64,000 nt of DNA from Clostridia bacterium (GCA_017410605.1 JAFQQN010000006.1:1-64000); one strand, 5' to 3'; shown: positions 15,209 through 25,520, numbered from the stretch's first letter. The notes: generated by a model from the letters alone, not told the origin. Numbers and translations are program-made.

Positions 15209-16741
15209 ATGAGAACAGAAAACTCGGTTAAAAATTCAATAGCTGCCGTAATATCTAATGTTTTTATAATGGTGCTTGGCTTTGCCATTCAAACAGTATT
15301 TCTCAAAATATTGGGTGAAGAATATTTAGGAATAAACGGGCTTTTTAATAACATTATTTCTATGTTGGCTATAGTTGAGCTGGGAATTGGTCCTGCCATT
15401 GTGTCTAACCTTTATAAGCCCTTGGCTGAAAACGACCAAAACAAAATTAAAACCCTTATGGCATATTACCGAAAAAGCTATAATTTAATTGGCGTTTTAG
15501 TTTTAGTGGTTGGCGTTGCTTTAATGCCTTTTCTTAAATTTTTTGTTAAGACGACAATTAATTTTACAAACCCGGGTGGAATTCATCTTATATTTTTGCT
15601 CTTTATTTTTGATGCAGCATTTTCCTATTTTTATTCTTATAAGCGTTCCTTAATTCAGGCAGACCAAAAAAACAGAATAATAAATATAGTTCATTTAATA
15701 TGCTATTTCCTTATGATAGTTTTTCAGGCTATAATCTTGTTTATAACAAAAAACTATATTTTATTTTTAATAATTAAAATATTTTTCAGGGTTTCAGAAA
15801 ACGTTATTTTGTCTGCCATAGTAGACAGAGGTTATAAATATCTTAAGGGTAAGGCGGATAAAATAAAAAAAGAAGATAAGGATAATATTTTCACTAAGGT
15901 CAAGGGGCTTATTTATCACAAGGTAGGCGGATATATAGTTCTTGGAACAGATAATATTATTATTTCATCCTTTCTTGGTGTTGGGTTAGTTGGTTTATAT
16001 TCTAACTATTACCTAATTATTAACTCACTTTACACCCTTTATTGCCAGATATTTGCTTCCCTTACTGCCAGTGTAGGCAATTTAATAGTTACCGAAACCA
16101 AGGAAGCAAACTTCAAGGTGTATAAAAAGGTTATGTTCCTCAACTTTTGGATATATGGTTTTTCCTCTGCGGCAATTTACTGTATGATGGAGCCCTTTGT
16201 CACCCTCTGGCTTGGGGAAAAGTTTTTGCTTTCCAGCCCGGTTCTTGCAATTTTGGTAATAAATTTTTATATGCTTGGTATGCGTTCCGGCATAGGCACC
16301 TTTAAAGATGCGGCGGGAATTTTCCACGAGGACAGGTTTATTCCAATTTTAGAGTCGGTAATTAATATTGTGGCTTCCCTTGTTTTTGTTAAATATTTGG
16401 GAATGTTCGGTGTATTTTTAGGCACTTTTGTAAGCTCACTTATTGTTGTTTTTTACAGCCTTCCGAAGTTTGTGTTCAAAAAGGTGTTTGATAAGCCGGT
16501 TTTTGAATACTTTAAGCTATATTTTAAATATGCTTTCATAACCGTTTTAGGGGTTGTTGCCACTTGGGGTGCAAAAAGCCTTTTAACACCCTTGCTTGGG
16601 CAGTCGGCAATACTAGCCCTTTTGGTTGCAGTTGTTTTGTCGGCAATAGTACCCAATTTGGTATTTATACTTTTCTTTAGGAACAGTGAAGAATTTAAAT
16701 ATTATGTACAAATTGCGTTAAGTAAGGTAAAAAGAAAGTGA
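15209..16741 (+). CDS. Wzx-type polysaccharide flippase (MOP superfamily)
   Basis: A 510-residue integral membrane protein of about 12-14 spans. It opens with NSVKNSIAAVISNVFIMVLGFAIQ and FLGEEYLGINGLF-like residues (here ILGEEYLGINGLF), typical of capsule repeat-unit flippases. It moves the undecaprenyl-linked oligosaccharide across the membrane to the polymerase encoded just upstream. It starts one base after the fusion gene stop. Confidence 0.9.
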   Translation: MRTENSVKNSIAAVISNVFIMVLGFAIQTVFLKILGEEYLGINGLFNNIISMLAIVELGIGPAIVSNLYKPLAENDQNKIKTLMAYYRKSYNLIGVLVLVVGVALMPFLKFFVKTTINFTNPGGIHLIFLLFIFDAAFSYFYSYKRSLIQADQKNRIINIVHLICYFLMIVFQAIILFITKNYILFLIIKIFFRVSENVILSAIVDRGYKYLKGKADKIKKEDKDNIFTKVKGLIYHKVGGYIVLGTDNIIISSFLGVGLVGLYSNYYLIINSLYTLYCQIFASLTASVGNLIVTETKEANFKVYKKVMFLNFWIYGFSSAAIYCMMEPFVTLWLGEKFLLSSPVLAILVINFYMLGMRSGIGTFKDAAGIFHEDRFIPILESVINIVASLVFVKYLGMFGVFLGTFVSSLIVVFYSLPKFVFKKVFDKPVFEYFKLYFKYAFITVLGVVATWGAKSLLTPLLGQSAILALLVAVVLSAIVPNLVFILFFRNSEEFKYYVQIALSKVKRK

Positions 16742-16748
16742 AAATATT

Positions 16749-17825
16749 ATGAAAATATTGTTTATAACTAAGCTGTTAACAGTAAAAGGCAATGGGGTTT
16801 TAGGCGCCCTTAAAAACGAAATAATATATTTACAACAAATAGCCGATGTAGCTCTTTTTAACATAGGCTTAGAGCTGGAAAAGGATATTGCCCAAACGGT
16901 TTTTACAGCACCGGAGTACCAGACCATAAGTGAGCTTCCCGAACCATATAACAAGCCTGATATTGTTGTTTTTGAGGAGGTTTATAAGCTAGATTATGTA
17001 AAGCTTTATAACGAATGTCTTAAAAACAAAATTCCTTATGTGGTTATTCCCCATGGCTGTCTTGTTACGGCCGAGCAGAATAAAAAGAAGTTAAAGCATA
17101 TGGTCGCCAATATTTTATTCTTTAATAGATATTTAAAAAAGGCGGCGGCGGTTCAATACCTGAACGAGCAGGAACGTGACAACTCAAAATTCAGGTGTAA
17201 AAAAACCGTTATAATACCAAACACAGTAGAATTTAGGGAAAGAACCCAAGATATTGACCAAAGCCTTTTCAGGTTTATATATGTTGGCAGATATGACGTA
17301 ACCGTAAAGGGCTTAGACCTTATGGTGAGCGCCTTTATATCCCTTAAGGATTGGTGCCGTGAAAACAATGTGGTTCTAGAGCTTTATGGCCCTATTGAAG
17401 AAAACCCCGCCCTTGACGCATTAAAGAAAGAGATTGCAGACGCTGATTGCGGTGACTTCATTTCCATAAACGGCCCGGTTTACGGCGAAGAAAAGGCCCG
17501 GAAATTGCAACAGGCCTCAGTATTTATTCAAACCTCCCGTAATGAGGGGCAACCAATGGGAATAATAGAGGCCTTGTCCTACGGTCTTCCCTGCGTTGTA
17601 ACCTATTCAACCTCTTTTGGCCACTACTGTAATCAAAAGGGCTGTGGTATCGGCGTTAATTTTTCTAAGGAAGAGCTTGAGGGTGCCATTAAAAATATTT
17701 TTACCGATAAAGAGTATTTAGCCTCTTGCCGGGTTAGCGCTGTGGAAAATATGAAGAAGGACTTTGATACCAAGGCCGTGTCAGAAACCACCCTTAAAAT
17801 ATATAAAGAACTTATTTCAAAGTAA
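16749..17825 (+). CDS. GT4-family glycosyltransferase
   Basis: A 358-residue GT-B enzyme. The N-terminal domain opens MKILFITKLLTVKGNG. The C-terminal donor domain has YVGRYDVTVKGLDLM and the EX7E motif EGQPMGIIE followed by a glycine-rich strand. It is last in the exopolysaccharide operon and is followed by a strong terminator. It adds one sugar of the repeat unit; its specificity is unknown. Confidence 0.87.
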   Translation: MKILFITKLLTVKGNGVLGALKNEIIYLQQIADVALFNIGLELEKDIAQTVFTAPEYQTISELPEPYNKPDIVVFEEVYKLDYVKLYNECLKNKIPYVVIPHGCLVTAEQNKKKLKHMVANILFFNRYLKKAAAVQYLNEQERDNSKFRCKKTVIIPNTVEFRERTQDIDQSLFRFIYVGRYDVTVKGLDLMVSAFISLKDWCRENNVVLELYGPIEENPALDALKKEIADADCGDFISINGPVYGEEKARKLQQASVFIQTSRNEGQPMGIIEALSYGLPCVVTYSTSFGHYCNQKGCGIGVNFSKEELEGAIKNIFTDKEYLASCRVSAVENMKKDFDTKAVSETTLKIYKELISK

Positions 17826-17839
17826 TAATGATAAAACGA

Positions 17840-17873
17840 AAACAAGGTCTCTTATTTGGAGACCTTGTTTTAC
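17840..17873 (+). terminator. Terminator of the exopolysaccharide operon
   Basis: An 11-bp perfect AACAAGGTCTC / GAGACCTTGTT stem is followed by TTTACTTT. Confidence 0.85.
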
Positions 17874-17913
17874 TTTATAAACTTCTTCACTATTACCTTT
17901 TACTTATTACCTT

Positions 17914-18115
17914 AACTTCCCGCCCTGCCGTAAGTGGCAATTGATAACCTGCAGTAAAGGCAGGTGGGTGACCGCCCCGCGGTTTCGCGCTCCCTTCTTC
18001 CAATAACGGTCAAAGCCGTACCGGGAGGTCTGCAAGCCCGCCGCAGGAGAAAGGCCCCCTATAAAAAAGGTTGTAGGGTTATGCTTTGCCACGGTCCGCG
18101 AACAGGGCAGGAAAA
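17914..18115 (-). ncRNA. ssrS: 6S RNA (SsrS) candidate
   Basis: A ~200-nt GC-rich stretch folds as a long rod on the minus strand. The ends pair (TTCCTGCCCTG with CAGGGCGGGAA). This is followed by an internal loop with TGTTCGC opposite TTACGGC, as in known 6S RNAs, then GTGGCAA/TTGCCAC, a large open middle region and GC-rich distal hairpins. 6S RNA mimics an open promoter and holds the sigma-A RNA polymerase in stationary phase. A 61-codon frame across it is not a gene. I see no clear promoter or T-run, so the ends are approximate. Confidence 0.7.
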
Positions 18116-18132
18116 CTAACTATTAAATGAAT

Positions 18133-18438
18133 TTATTCTTCGTTTATTTCAAACTCGTCCTGTAAACGGGAAATGAAAAGGTCGGCAACGGTTTCGTACT
18201 CGTCATCATCGGGAATATCTTCAAAATATTCCTCGCCGTCCTCATCTAAAATTGATTTTACCAAAACAAGCTCACCGCTGTCATCAAGCTTCTCCTTGGC
18301 ATCGGTGTAATAGGGCAGCATGGCAAGATAACGGCCGTCATCGGTTTCAATGGCATCTAAAACCTCAAAGGCATATTCTTTTCCGTCATCGTCTACAAGG
18401 GTAATAATATCATTACCAAAATTGTTGTTTTCACTCAT
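18133..18438 (-). CDS. DUF1292 acidic protein (YrzB-like)
   Basis: A 101-residue, strongly acidic cytoplasmic protein: NDIITLVDDDGKEYAFEVLD opens the DUF1292 beta domain, and the rest is Asp/Glu-rich. ATG at 18438 is preceded by AGAGGAAAT; a longer upstream reading lacks a ribosome site. The function of the family is unknown. It is a small conserved protein in Firmicutes, often near ruvX in other genomes. Here it follows uracil permease. Confidence 0.8.
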   Translation of the reverse strand: MSENNNFGNDIITLVDDDGKEYAFEVLDAIETDDGRYLAMLPYYTDAKEKLDDSGELVLVKSILDEDGEEYFEDIPDDDEYETVADLFISRLQDEFEINEE

Positions 18439-18525
18439 TTTATATTTCCTCTCTTTTATTTTGATAAATGTTATTGCACCCTCTAATGCCAAACAAAAGC
18501 AACTTGCAAGAGCACAAACTTAAAA

Positions 18526-19947
18526 TCAGTCCTCAATACTTACAGACTCGTTACCTTCCTTTGTGTTTTGGCCTACTGCAAAATTAACGGCCTTGTTGCC
18601 GTTGTTTTCGTCGCCAAAAACATAATCCTTTCCGGGCAGAACGGCATTAAGAACAATACCGGCAATAGAAGCCACTGCAAGGGCAGAAAGAGTAATGGTA
18701 AGACCGAAGATATTAAAGGATACACTTCCAAGGCCTAAAGCGGTAACCAGAATAACGGCGGCAACAATAAGGTTGCGGCTCTTGGAAAAATCGACCTGAT
18801 TTTCTACAACGTTTCTAACACCGATAGCTGAAATCATTCCGTAAAGAACAAAGGATATGCCGCCTATAATGGCTGTAGGAATGGTCTCAATAACAGCCGA
18901 AATAATAGGCACAAAAGAAACAATAACAGCAAAGACAGCGGCAAGTCTTACAACCTTGGGGTCGTAAACCTTAGAAAGGGCTAAAACGCCGGTGTTCTCG
19001 CCATAGGTGGTGTTTGCAGGGCCGCCAAACAGCGAAGCCATAGTGGTTGCAAGGCCGTCACCCATAAGTGTGCGGTGAAGACCGGGCTTTTCAATGAAGT
19101 TTTTACCAACGGTAGAGCCGATAGCCGAAATATCGCCTATATGCTCCATCATTGTTGCAAGGGCAATGGGAACAATGGCAACAATAGAGCTAATAACTAA
19201 AGAGGTGTTAGACCAATCAACACCTAAAACAGTGGCTTCTTTGTGAATGGGAAGACCAATAAGGTTGCCCCAAATTTTGCCCTGTGCTATGTTGTTTATA
19301 ATTTCAGTAACGGGTGTAAAATCAACCTTGTTAAAGCAAACAGCAACAATGTAAGAAACAACAATGCCTAAAACAATGGGAATAATTTTAAGCATTCCCT
19401 TGCCCCAAACATTAAAAATAATAACAACCAAAAGGGCAACAAGGGCAATAGGCCAGTTGGTTTTGCAGTTGTTAACGGCACTTCCGGCAAGGCCCAAACC
19501 AATTGCTATAATAATTGGCCCGGTAACAACAGGTGGGAAAAAACGCATAACCCTTTTTATACCAACAAGCTTAATAAGACCTGCCAAAACAAGATAAACC
19601 AAACCGGCACAAGCAACACCAAGACATGCATAGGGTAAAAGCTGAGCTTGGGTCATTCCCTCTTTACCGGCGGCAGGGGCGACGGCGGCATAACCGCCTA
19701 AAAAGGCAAAAGACGAGCCTAAAAACGCAGGAACTGTTCCACGGGTTATAAGGTGAAAAAGAAGTGTGCCAATACCCGCCATAAGCAGGGTGGTTGCAAC
19801 GTCCAGGCCTGTTAGCATAGGCACTAAGACGGTTGCGCCAAACATTGCAAACATATGCTGAAATCCTAAAAGAAGCATTTTGGGGATACCAAGTTTTCGG
19901 GCGTCAAATATGCCCTCGTCACCAATGACGAACTTTTCTTTACTCAT
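18526..19947 (-). CDS. uraA: Uracil permease, NCS2 family
   Basis: A ~473-residue membrane transporter of 14 spans that imports uracil with protons. It has the NCS2 signatures FAMFGATVLVPMLTG, PAFLGSSFAFLGG and the GPANTTYGENTGVLA segment typical of UraA/PyrP. The start is one of closely spaced in-frame codons (GTG, ATG, ATG at 19956-19947) behind TGGAGAG; I chose the ATG with normal spacing. A promoter (TTTACA-17-GATAAT, 19990-20018) lies upstream, divergent from asnA. Confidence 0.92.
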   Translation of the reverse strand: MSKEKFVIGDEGIFDARKLGIPKMLLLGFQHMFAMFGATVLVPMLTGLDVATTLLMAGIGTLLFHLITRGTVPAFLGSSFAFLGGYAAVAPAAGKEGMTQAQLLPYACLGVACAGLVYLVLAGLIKLVGIKRVMRFFPPVVTGPIIIAIGLGLAGSAVNNCKTNWPIALVALLVVIIFNVWGKGMLKIIPIVLGIVVSYIVAVCFNKVDFTPVTEIINNIAQGKIWGNLIGLPIHKEATVLGVDWSNTSLVISSIVAIVPIALATMMEHIGDISAIGSTVGKNFIEKPGLHRTLMGDGLATTMASLFGGPANTTYGENTGVLALSKVYDPKVVRLAAVFAVIVSFVPIISAVIETIPTAIIGGISFVLYGMISAIGVRNVVENQVDFSKSRNLIVAAVILVTALGLGSVSFNIFGLTITLSALAVASIAGIVLNAVLPGKDYVFGDENNGNKAVNFAVGQNTKEGNESVSIED

Positions 19948-19989
19948 TTTCATCACTCTCCAAAATTATTGAACATCCTGTTCTTATAT

Positions 19990-20018
19990 ATTATCTCACA
20001 AAACCCCTGTTTTGTAAA
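19990..20018 (-). promoter_or_regulatory. Promoter of uracil permease
   Basis: Minus strand TTTACA, 17-bp spacer, GATAAT, ~45 bases before the permease start. Confidence 0.6.
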
Positions 20019-20064
20019 GTGTGATTTTAGCTTTCAATTAATATTAAAATTGAGGGTTTTATTG

Positions 20065-20093
20065 TTGACAAGAAAAAAAAACTGCGGTATAAT
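20065..20093 (+). promoter_or_regulatory. Promoter of asnA-asnS
   Basis: TTGACA, 17-bp spacer, TATAAT; the leader is ~65 bases, too short for a T-box. Confidence 0.8.
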
Positions 20094-20159
20094 ACTAAAA
20101 TAACCATATTATGGGTAATTATAAATTTATAGATATTTTAGGAAAGGAGTAGGGCTACG

Positions 20160-21167
20160 TTGAAAAAAACATATATCCCTGAAAATTATCATCCTCAGCT
20201 GGATAGGTACGATATGCAAAGAGCAATTTCCTGCATAAAGCAAACCTTCCAGAAAGAGCTTTCGGCCGCGCTTAATTTAAAGCGTGTTTCCGCGCCGCTT
20301 TTTGTAACGGAGGCATCGGGCCTTAATGATAATTTAAGCGGTGTAGAACGCCCTGTTTCCTTTGATATTCCGGCAGTGGGGGCAGATGCACAAATAGTTC
20401 ATTCCCTTGCAAAGTGGAAAAGACTTGCCCTTAAGCGCTATGGCTTTAAAATTGGCGAGGGTCTTTATACAGATATGAATGCCATTCGCCGTGACGAAGA
20501 GCTTGACAATCTTCATTCAATATATGTTGACCAGTGGGACTGGGAAAAAATTATAACCGAGGAAACAAGGAATGAAGAGTATCTTCGTCTTGTAGTTAAG
20601 GCAATTGTTAAGGCAATTTGCGATACAAACGACCATTTAAGGCTTCGCTTTCCACAGCTCAAAACTCAGCTAAAAAACGAAGTAACCTTTGTTACCACCC
20701 AACAGCTTGAAGACCTTTATCCAAATCTTACACCAAGTGAGCGGGAAAACGCCTTTGTTAAAGAGCATAAAACAGTTTTCATTATGCAAATAGGCGGCGC
20801 ACTTCGTTCAGGCAAGCCCCATGATAACCGCGCCCCCGATTATGATGATTGGAACCTTAACGGCGATATTTTCTTTTGGGACGAAACCTTAGACCGCGGT
20901 ATTGAAATTTCTTCAATGGGCATTCGCGTTAACGCCGAAACTCTTGATAAACAGTTAAATATTGCCGGTTGTAATGACAGAAGAGAGCTTATGTTCCATA
21001 AAATGCTTCTTGAAAACAAGCTTCCCCTAACGGTGGGTGGCGGCATTGGTCAGTCAAGGCTTTGTATGTTAATTTTAGGGGCCTGTCATATTGGCGAGGT
21101 TCAGTCAAGTATTTGGGATGAACACACTGTAGCAGAGTTTGAAAAGGCCGGAATTACCCTTTTGTAA
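20160..21167 (+). CDS. asnA: Aspartate--ammonia ligase (asparagine synthetase A)
   Basis: A 335-residue enzyme that makes asparagine from aspartate, ammonia and ATP. It is a class II synthetase-like fold: [17 protein letters not shown] start, [24 protein letters not shown], and C-terminal [11 protein letters not shown]. Length is the family norm. It starts with TTG behind AAAGGAGTAGG. asnS follows 35 bases later, so asparagine supply and charging are linked in one transcript from the promoter at 20065. Confidence 0.95.
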   Translation: MKKTYIPENYHPQLDRYDMQRAISCIKQTFQKELSAALNLKRVSAPLFVTEASGLNDNLSGVERPVSFDIPAVGADAQIVHSLAKWKRLALKRYGFKIGEGLYTDMNAIRRDEELDNLHSIYVDQWDWEKIITEETRNEEYLRLVVKAIVKAICDTNDHLRLRFPQLKTQLKNEVTFVTTQQLEDLYPNLTPSERENAFVKEHKTVFIMQIGGALRSGKPHDNRAPDYDDWNLNGDIFFWDETLDRGIEISSMGIRVNAETLDKQLNIAGCNDRRELMFHKMLLENKLPLTVGGGIGQSRLCMLILGACHIGEVQSSIWDEHTVAEFEKAGITLL

Positions 21168-21202
21168 AACATTTATTCAAACAACCTTTGGAGGTTTTTA
21201 AT

Positions 21203-22591
21203 ATGAAAACAACAGTAAGAGAAATTTATAGGTCACCAGAGCAGTTTGCCGAGAAAACGGTTAAAATTTCAGGTTGGATAAGAACCATTCGTTCCTCCAA
21301 CGTTTTCGGCTTTATTGAAATAAACGACGGTACCTTTTTCAAAAACATTCAGGTGGTTTTTGAAAGTGAAATTATAAATAATTATAAAGAAATTGCCTCC
21401 CAAAACGGCGGCGCCGCCCTTAATATTGAGGGTACCTTGGTGCTCACCCCTGAAGCAAAACAGCCCTTTGAAATTAAGGCCACTAAAATTGAAATTGAGG
21501 GCACCTCTACCCCCGATTATCCTCTTCAGAAAAAGCGTCATTCTTTAGAATATCTTCGCACTATTGCCCACCTTCGCCCCAGAACCAACACCTTTTCTGC
21601 TGTTTTCAGGGTTAGAAGCCTTGCGGCCTATGCTATTCATAAGTTTTTTAATGAGAGAAACTTCGTTTACACCCATACACCCATTATCACCGCAAGTGAC
21701 TGCGAGGGTGCAGGTGAAATGTTCAGAGTAACTACTATGGATTTGGAAAATCTTCCCACCGCTGACGGCAAGGTAGATTTTTCTAAAGACTTTTTCGGAA
21801 AAGGCGCAAACCTTACTGTAAGCGGTCAGCTTAATGCCGAAACCTATGCAATGTCTTTCCGTAACGTTTACACCTTTGGCCCCACCTTCCGCGCAGAAAA
21901 TTCTAATACCACCCGCCATGCCGCAGAGTTTTGGATGATTGAGCCGGAAATTGCTTTTGCCGACCTTAACGACGATATGCAGTTGGCCGAGGATATGCTT
22001 AAATTTGTTATAAGCTATGTTTTAGAAAATGCCCCTGAAGAGATGGAGTTCTTTAACAAGTTTGTAGATAACGGTCTTCTTGAAAGACTTAAAGGCATTG
22101 TTGAGTCTGATTTCGGTCGTGTTACCTATACCGAGGCTATTGAGCTTCTTAAGAAGAATAACGATAAGTTCGATTACCCTGTAGAGTGGGGCTGTGATTT
22201 ACAGACCGAGCATGAGCGTTATCTTACCGAGGTTATTTTCAAGCGCCCTGTTTTTGTAACCGACTACCCGAAAGAGATTAAGGCCTTCTATATGCGCCTG
22301 AATGACGACGGAAAGACCGTTGCCGCAATGGACTGCCTTGTTCCCGGTATTGGCGAAATAATAGGCGGCTCACAAAGAGAAGAGCGCCTTGATGTTCTTA
22401 CCGCAAGAATGGCAGAGCTTGGCCTAAAGGAAGAAGACTATTGGTGGTATTTAGACCTTCGTAAATATGGCGGAACTAAACACGCCGGTTACGGCCTTGG
22501 CTTTGAAAGAGCAATTATGTATCTTACCGGTATGTCTAACATTCGAGACGTGCTTTCCTACCCCAGAACAGTAGGCAACGCAGAATTTTAA
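21203..22591 (+). CDS. asnS: Asparaginyl-tRNA synthetase
   Basis: A 462-residue class IIb synthetase. The N-terminal OB fold ([23 protein letters not shown]) binds the anticodon. The catalytic core shows motif 2 [20 protein letters not shown] and motif 3 [12 protein letters not shown] chose ATG at 21203, preceded by GGAGG at 21190-21194; an in-frame TTG upstream overlaps that site. It has a full-length family size and is cotranscribed with asnA. Confidence 0.96.
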   Translation: MKTTVREIYRSPEQFAEKTVKISGWIRTIRSSNVFGFIEINDGTFFKNIQVVFESEIINNYKEIASQNGGAALNIEGTLVLTPEAKQPFEIKATKIEIEGTSTPDYPLQKKRHSLEYLRTIAHLRPRTNTFSAVFRVRSLAAYAIHKFFNERNFVYTHTPIITASDCEGAGEMFRVTTMDLENLPTADGKVDFSKDFFGKGANLTVSGQLNAETYAMSFRNVYTFGPTFRAENSNTTRHAAEFWMIEPEIAFADLNDDMQLAEDMLKFVISYVLENAPEEMEFFNKFVDNGLLERLKGIVESDFGRVTYTEAIELLKKNNDKFDYPVEWGCDLQTEHERYLTEVIFKRPVFVTDYPKEIKAFYMRLNDDGKTVAAMDCLVPGIGEIIGGSQREERLDVLTARMAELGLKEEDYWWYLDLRKYGGTKHAGYGLGFERAIMYLTGMSNIRDVLSYPRTVGNAEF

Positions 22592-22612
22592 TTAAATTCA
22601 ATAAGCAAAATG

Positions 22613-22645
22613 AAACAACCTTCGGATTTTTGTCCAAAGGTTGTT
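22613..22645 (+). terminator. Terminator of asnA-asnS
   Basis: ACAACCTTcGGA / TCCaAAGGTTGT stem with TTTTTG loop and TTTTTATT tail. The A-rich left flank makes it usable for the reverse LCP gene too. Confidence 0.8.
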
Positions 22646-22675
22646 TTTATTATAGCAGTTATGAAATTAGATAGT

Positions 22676-23929
22676 TTATCTTGCCACATCTGCATACCAG
22701 TCGTTTTTGCGAATTTCGTGCTGCTGCATATAAATTGTGGGGTCAATATCGTCATAAATAAAGGCATGAACCACCTCGGCAGCATAGTCGCGGTCAAAAT
22801 ATACATAAGAGCCAACGCCCGAAAGGGTTCTTGGGGCGGGCATTTGGTATTCATCTAAGGGTATACGCGACTGCTCCATAGTGGGAGAATTAAGCATAAT
22901 TTTTACCGCAAGGCTAAAAATTTCGTCTGTACTAAGAGAGGTCTCTACATAAGGCATCATTGCCTTTATAAGGTCGAGATATTTTGTCTTTTTAAGGCCT
23001 TTAACCTTTTCAAAAAGCTGTGAGAGAACATAACGCTGACGCTCTGTTCTTCCCTGGTCGTTATTACTTCCCCAAATGTTTGAAACATAACGCAATCTCG
23101 AATAAGCTGCTGCCTGAAGGCCGTTTAGGTGGTGTTTTCCGGGCTTTAAAATGTAGTATGGTGTGGGGTCTTCACCTGTTTGCTCACAAATGATTCTTAT
23201 AGATTCGTTAAGGGCATAATCACCGGCGCTTATCGGAACAACCTCTCCGGGGGTAAGCTCAACTTCTATTCCGCCAACAACGTCTATAAGGTCGGCCATA
23301 CCGAACCAATTAACTGTGGCATAGTCAGAAATATCAAGCCCAAAATTTTGGTTGATTGTTTTAATAGCAAGTTCAGGGCCGCCCTTACCATAGGCACTGT
23401 TAATTTTTTTAAAGGTGGTATTACCTTCGTGATTAATTTCAACCAAGCTGTCGCGCATAATAGAAATAAGCTTAATTTCTTTTGTTTTTGTGTTGGCGCT
23501 TAAAATCATAATGCTGTCGGTGTTTCCGGTCATAGACTGGGTGTTTCTGGTATCAACACCAAAAAGGGCAACGTTTATAATTTGCTTGTCTATAAACTCA
23601 TTAAAGCCAAGCTCACTGTTTGTGGCATCAAGCTCGTTATAATTATAGTCAAACTCACCCAAAATGGCGGTAATAGCCACAACAAGAGCAACTAAAATGG
23701 CGGCAAGAGCTGTAAGCACCGAAATAAGGGCAATTTTAAGCTTTTTTCTTTTTTTGCTTTTCTTTTTTCGGTTTTTTGCGCTACGGTAATAGTGTTCGCC
23801 TATATTAGGGGTTTGCTCAGAAGAGGAAAAAACATCTTCAAACTGCAAATTCTCATTCTTTTTAGAGGAAGAGGAATAAATATCATCGCTATTATTATCT
23901 TGAAAATCAAAAATATCGTCATTTTTCAT
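22676..23929 (-). CDS. LytR-CpsA-Psr (LCP) family cell-wall ligase
   Basis: A ~417-residue type II membrane protein. An N-terminal cytoplasmic tail rich in Asp/Asn/Ser and then Lys/Arg precedes one membrane span (IALISVLTALAAILVALVV). The extracellular LCP domain has DTRNTQSMTGNTDSIMI, LISIMRDSLVEI, INSAYGKGGPELA and the arginine-bearing AYSRLRY segment that binds polyprenyl pyrophosphate. LCP enzymes attach teichoic acids or capsular polysaccharide to peptidoglycan; here the substrate could be the polymer made by the 9.6-17.8 kb operon, though that is inference. No strong ribosome site is visible, so the start (ATG 23929) is uncertain. Confidence 0.9.
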   Translation of the reverse strand: MKNDDIFDFQDNNSDDIYSSSSKKNENLQFEDVFSSSEQTPNIGEHYYRSAKNRKKKSKKRKKLKIALISVLTALAAILVALVVAITAILGEFDYNYNELDATNSELGFNEFIDKQIINVALFGVDTRNTQSMTGNTDSIMILSANTKTKEIKLISIMRDSLVEINHEGNTTFKKINSAYGKGGPELAIKTINQNFGLDISDYATVNWFGMADLIDVVGGIEVELTPGEVVPISAGDYALNESIRIICEQTGEDPTPYYILKPGKHHLNGLQAAAYSRLRYVSNIWGSNNDQGRTERQRYVLSQLFEKVKGLKKTKYLDLIKAMMPYVETSLSTDEIFSLAVKIMLNSPTMEQSRIPLDEYQMPAPRTLSGVGSYVYFDRDYAAEVVHAFIYDDIDPTIYMQQHEIRKNDWYADVAR

Positions 23930-24148
23930 ATTATACACCCATTTTTCAACAGTAATATATAGTATTAATTTGCTACTCGCTATTATACTACAAAAAGAAA
24001 CAAAAATAAAGGATAATTTGTAAACAAATTATTTGTGACATTTTTCACTAAAATATAACATAATAAACTAAAAATAAACATTTTTCATACATAGTAAAGG
24101 TTTTGAGAATCAATATAAATTTATTTGCGTCTTTTAAATTTGAAACTA

Positions 24149-24177
24149 TTGCAAATTTAAATTGAGTATGGTATACT
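24149..24177 (+). promoter_or_regulatory. Promoter of the GNAT-like gene
   Basis: TTGCAA, 17-bp spacer, TATACT, ~100 bases before the start. The remaining 23930-24277 gap is AT-rich and shows nothing else. Confidence 0.55.
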
Positions 24178-24277
24178 TAGCCAAAATATTCAAACTAGAA
24201 TCAGATTTGTCAAACAAGGATTTTATGCTGCGCTTAAGAAAACTTGTGTTGAATGTAACGTAAAAAGGGGTTTTATA

Positions 24278-25507
24278 ATGACTTTTGAAGAGTTGACAAA
24301 AAAACTAGGCGTTGAAGATCACCAACCTATACCAAATGGCTATTACCCCGTGCCCGACCAAAGAAAAGGTGAGCTTTGCACCGTCGGAATGATTGATAAT
24401 CTGCAAAAAAAATATGGCCTTTTTGAAGAATATTATGAAGCCGTGCGCGAAGGTTTTCTAGATTTGGAAAATGACCCCTTAAGAAAGACCTATCTTGAGT
24501 CAATAAGCCTTTATTTTAAAGATTTAACCGCTTTAGAAGCCACCACAATGAAAATTAAATATCCATCGTCAGTGAATACTCCCGCTTCAAATATGCTACC
24601 GCTCTTGGTACATTTACCCAGCATTGACGGCACCTATGAAACATACAGACAAAAAGGCTTAAGCCACGATGAGGCGATTGCTTGTCTGAAAATATATTCT
24701 ATATATTTAAGGGAAGAGGAACACTATAGAAGCAAAATAATAGGTATTTCTCCTGCAATTTCTAACTGGATGTCCCGCTTTACAAAGTGTACTATCATCT
24801 ATCTTGGACATGCGGGTCTTAACTTTCAACCTGCAAGTCTGCCGGACAATTCTCCTTTTATTTTAAAGAACCTTAGAAGCGGTGAGCTTGTGGGTGTTTT
24901 TGGGAAAAACATTCCCGTTCATAAAAGCGGAATACCACTGGGTAGCGCCGGAGCAGAGGATGAAGAGGGTTCCTTTATAGCAAAATTTGAGGAAACAGAC
25001 GAGGCCTACATAGGTCATAGGGCAAATGAAAGATACATATCAAAAGAGCCTACAACCTTTCTAAAGAAAGAATGGCAGTTAGTTCTTTCTCCGGGAGATG
25101 ATATGATTAGCGTTCATATTTTTTGGGAGGCAGATTTTACACCCGAAAAAGTATCGGCCTCTCTTGAAGAGGGCGTAAGAAGAGCTATTGCTTGTTATCC
25201 TGAATTTAATTTCAAGGCACTTCACTGTAATTCCTGGCTTATGAGCCCAGATATAAATGAAGCGTTAGGAGAAAAATCCAAGCTTAGCCAGTATTCCGCA
25301 CGTTTTATGCGTTTTCCTGTTAAAGATGCGGGTATTGCGACCTTGAACTATGTTTTTCCAAATGGTTATGAAAAACTAGAAGAGCTGGAAGAAAAAACCA
25401 CTCTGCAAAGAGCCATTAAGAAAAAATTGTTAGCCGGACAACATATTTATGTTACTCGCGGTGTTATACCCTTAACAGAGGTTACTTTTGATAATAATAA
25501 AGATTAA
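24278..25507 (+). CDS. GNAT-like acyltransferase-domain protein
   Basis: A 409-residue soluble protein. It resembles Firmicutes proteins annotated as acyltransferase-domain proteins with an N-terminal helical domain (about 1-150: YYEAVREGFLDLENDPLRKTYLESISLYF) and a C-terminal GNAT-like domain (about 150-400: ISVHIFWEADFTPEKV, HCNSWLMSPDINE). No secretion signal is present. The substrate and reaction are unknown. It is a single-gene unit with its own promoter and a terminator at 25521. The family match is from overall memory, not from a diagnostic catalytic motif. Confidence 0.5.
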   Translation: MTFEELTKKLGVEDHQPIPNGYYPVPDQRKGELCTVGMIDNLQKKYGLFEEYYEAVREGFLDLENDPLRKTYLESISLYFKDLTALEATTMKIKYPSSVNTPASNMLPLLVHLPSIDGTYETYRQKGLSHDEAIACLKIYSIYLREEEHYRSKIIGISPAISNWMSRFTKCTIIYLGHAGLNFQPASLPDNSPFILKNLRSGELVGVFGKNIPVHKSGIPLGSAGAEDEEGSFIAKFEETDEAYIGHRANERYISKEPTTFLKKEWQLVLSPGDDMISVHIFWEADFTPEKVSASLEEGVRRAIACYPEFNFKALHCNSWLMSPDINEALGEKSKLSQYSARFMRFPVKDAGIATLNYVFPNGYEKLEELEEKTTLQRAIKKKLLAGQHIYVTRGVIPLTEVTFDNNKD

Positions 25508-25520
25508 TTATTAAACCAAA

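Noticed and set aside
17907-18092. 61-codon reverse frame
   Set aside because: It lies within the 6S RNA candidate and has no family resemblance or ribosome site.
20094-20159. T-box riboswitch before asnA-asnS
   Set aside because: The leader is only about 65 bases and has no T-box sequence or terminator hairpin.
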